Assembly (NCBI GenBank): GCA_029948415.1
Contig: JAJIZT010000004.1
Span: 1-64,000, forward strand
Source: Cenarchaeum symbiont of Oopsacas minuta
GTDB lineage: Archaea; Thermoproteota; Nitrososphaeria; Nitrososphaerales; Nitrosopumilaceae
Reading direction: 5' to 3'
DNA: 64,000 nt
A program made the translations under genes and the position numbers. Position 1 is the first letter of the stretch. Each line of letters opens with the position of its first letter. Shown piece after piece: positions 63,988 to 64,000 of this stretch. A model generated the notes under the pieces. The model was not told the DNA's origin, did not search any database, and was given only the letters and a program-made list of their open reading frames with translations.

Positions 63988-64000
63988 ACTAGTTTATCAC

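Noticed and set aside
1-64000. tRNA and rRNA genes
   Set aside because: I scanned the gaps for T-arm and acceptor patterns and saw none. Intron-containing or permuted tRNAs could be missed by eye.

Overview
The window looks like a low-GC genome of an ammonia-oxidising-type thaumarchaeon (Nitrososphaerota, Nitrosopumilales-like). Support: a CdvA cell-division protein, an archaeal exosome super-operon (SBDS, Rrp4, Rrp41, Rrp42, L37Ae, Pcc1, prefoldin), NOB1, archaeal-type ArgS and ProS, F420 genes cofC/cofD/cofE, a proteasome beta subunit, and mostly leaderless genes with a TATA box about 25 nt before an ATG, GTG or TTG start. No ammonia oxidation or carbon fixation genes lie here, so placement rests on these informational and cell-division genes.

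Layout. 1-4.4 kb: a giant single-chain Type ISP-like restriction-modification enzyme running off the left edge, next to a scar of an IS66-like element. 4.5-9.0 kb: small zinc protein, coiled-coil protein, membrane glycosyltransferase, zinc-ferredoxin-like protein. 9.0-10.6 kb: AT-rich accessory patch with a decayed IS66-like copy, three unknown small ORFs and a MITE. 10.7-20.5 kb: NAD kinase, NOB1, rhodanese, XPF-type nuclease, exosome/ribosome operon, cofC-cofD, a membrane protein with a Cys-rich tail, and the RNase P RNA gene. 20.8-34.4 kb: methyltransferase, acetyl-CoA synthetase, CdvA, a double ThyX-like protein, MsrB, homoserine dehydrogenase, PUA protein, an apparently catalytically dead proteasome beta subunit, M20 peptidase, NnrD and TrmI. 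34.4-41.8 kb: ArgS, phosphoglycolate phosphatase, Drg GTPase, a histone-H1-like Lys/Arg repeat protein, and a collagen-like protein divergent from a TPR protein. 41.8-49.9 kb: sulfur and redox block (rhodanese, sulfite/nitrite reductase, Thi4, TrxB, cysteine synthase, TusA), then CofE and SerB. 50-54.3 kb: ProS and a convergent EgtB/EgtD pair for ergothioneine. 54.5-64 kb: orphan ABC ATPase, more IS66 debris, a DUF255 thioredoxin-fold protein, alcohol dehydrogenase and small thaumarchaeal-type unknowns.

How parts connect. Sulfite reductase, cysteine synthase, TusA, rhodaneses, TrxB, MsrB, Thi4 and EgtB/EgtD form a thiol/sulfur theme: reduce sulfur, make cysteine, move sulfane sulfur, make thiazole and ergothioneine, repair oxidised Met. 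CofC/CofD/CofE give most of the F420 tail-assembly steps, split over two loci. A recurring IS66-related family (one scar, two decayed copies, three ~81-bp MITEs) marks the accessory points. Seven convergent gene pairs overlap by exactly 4 bp through shared stop codons (mostly CTAG), showing strong compaction. The most unusual items are the RNase P RNA with a swapped pair in its universal P4 helix, the ~99-triplet collagen-like protein sharing one palindromic TATA box with a TPR gene, the minimal ergothioneine pair, and the H1-like protein built from perfect 45-bp repeats.
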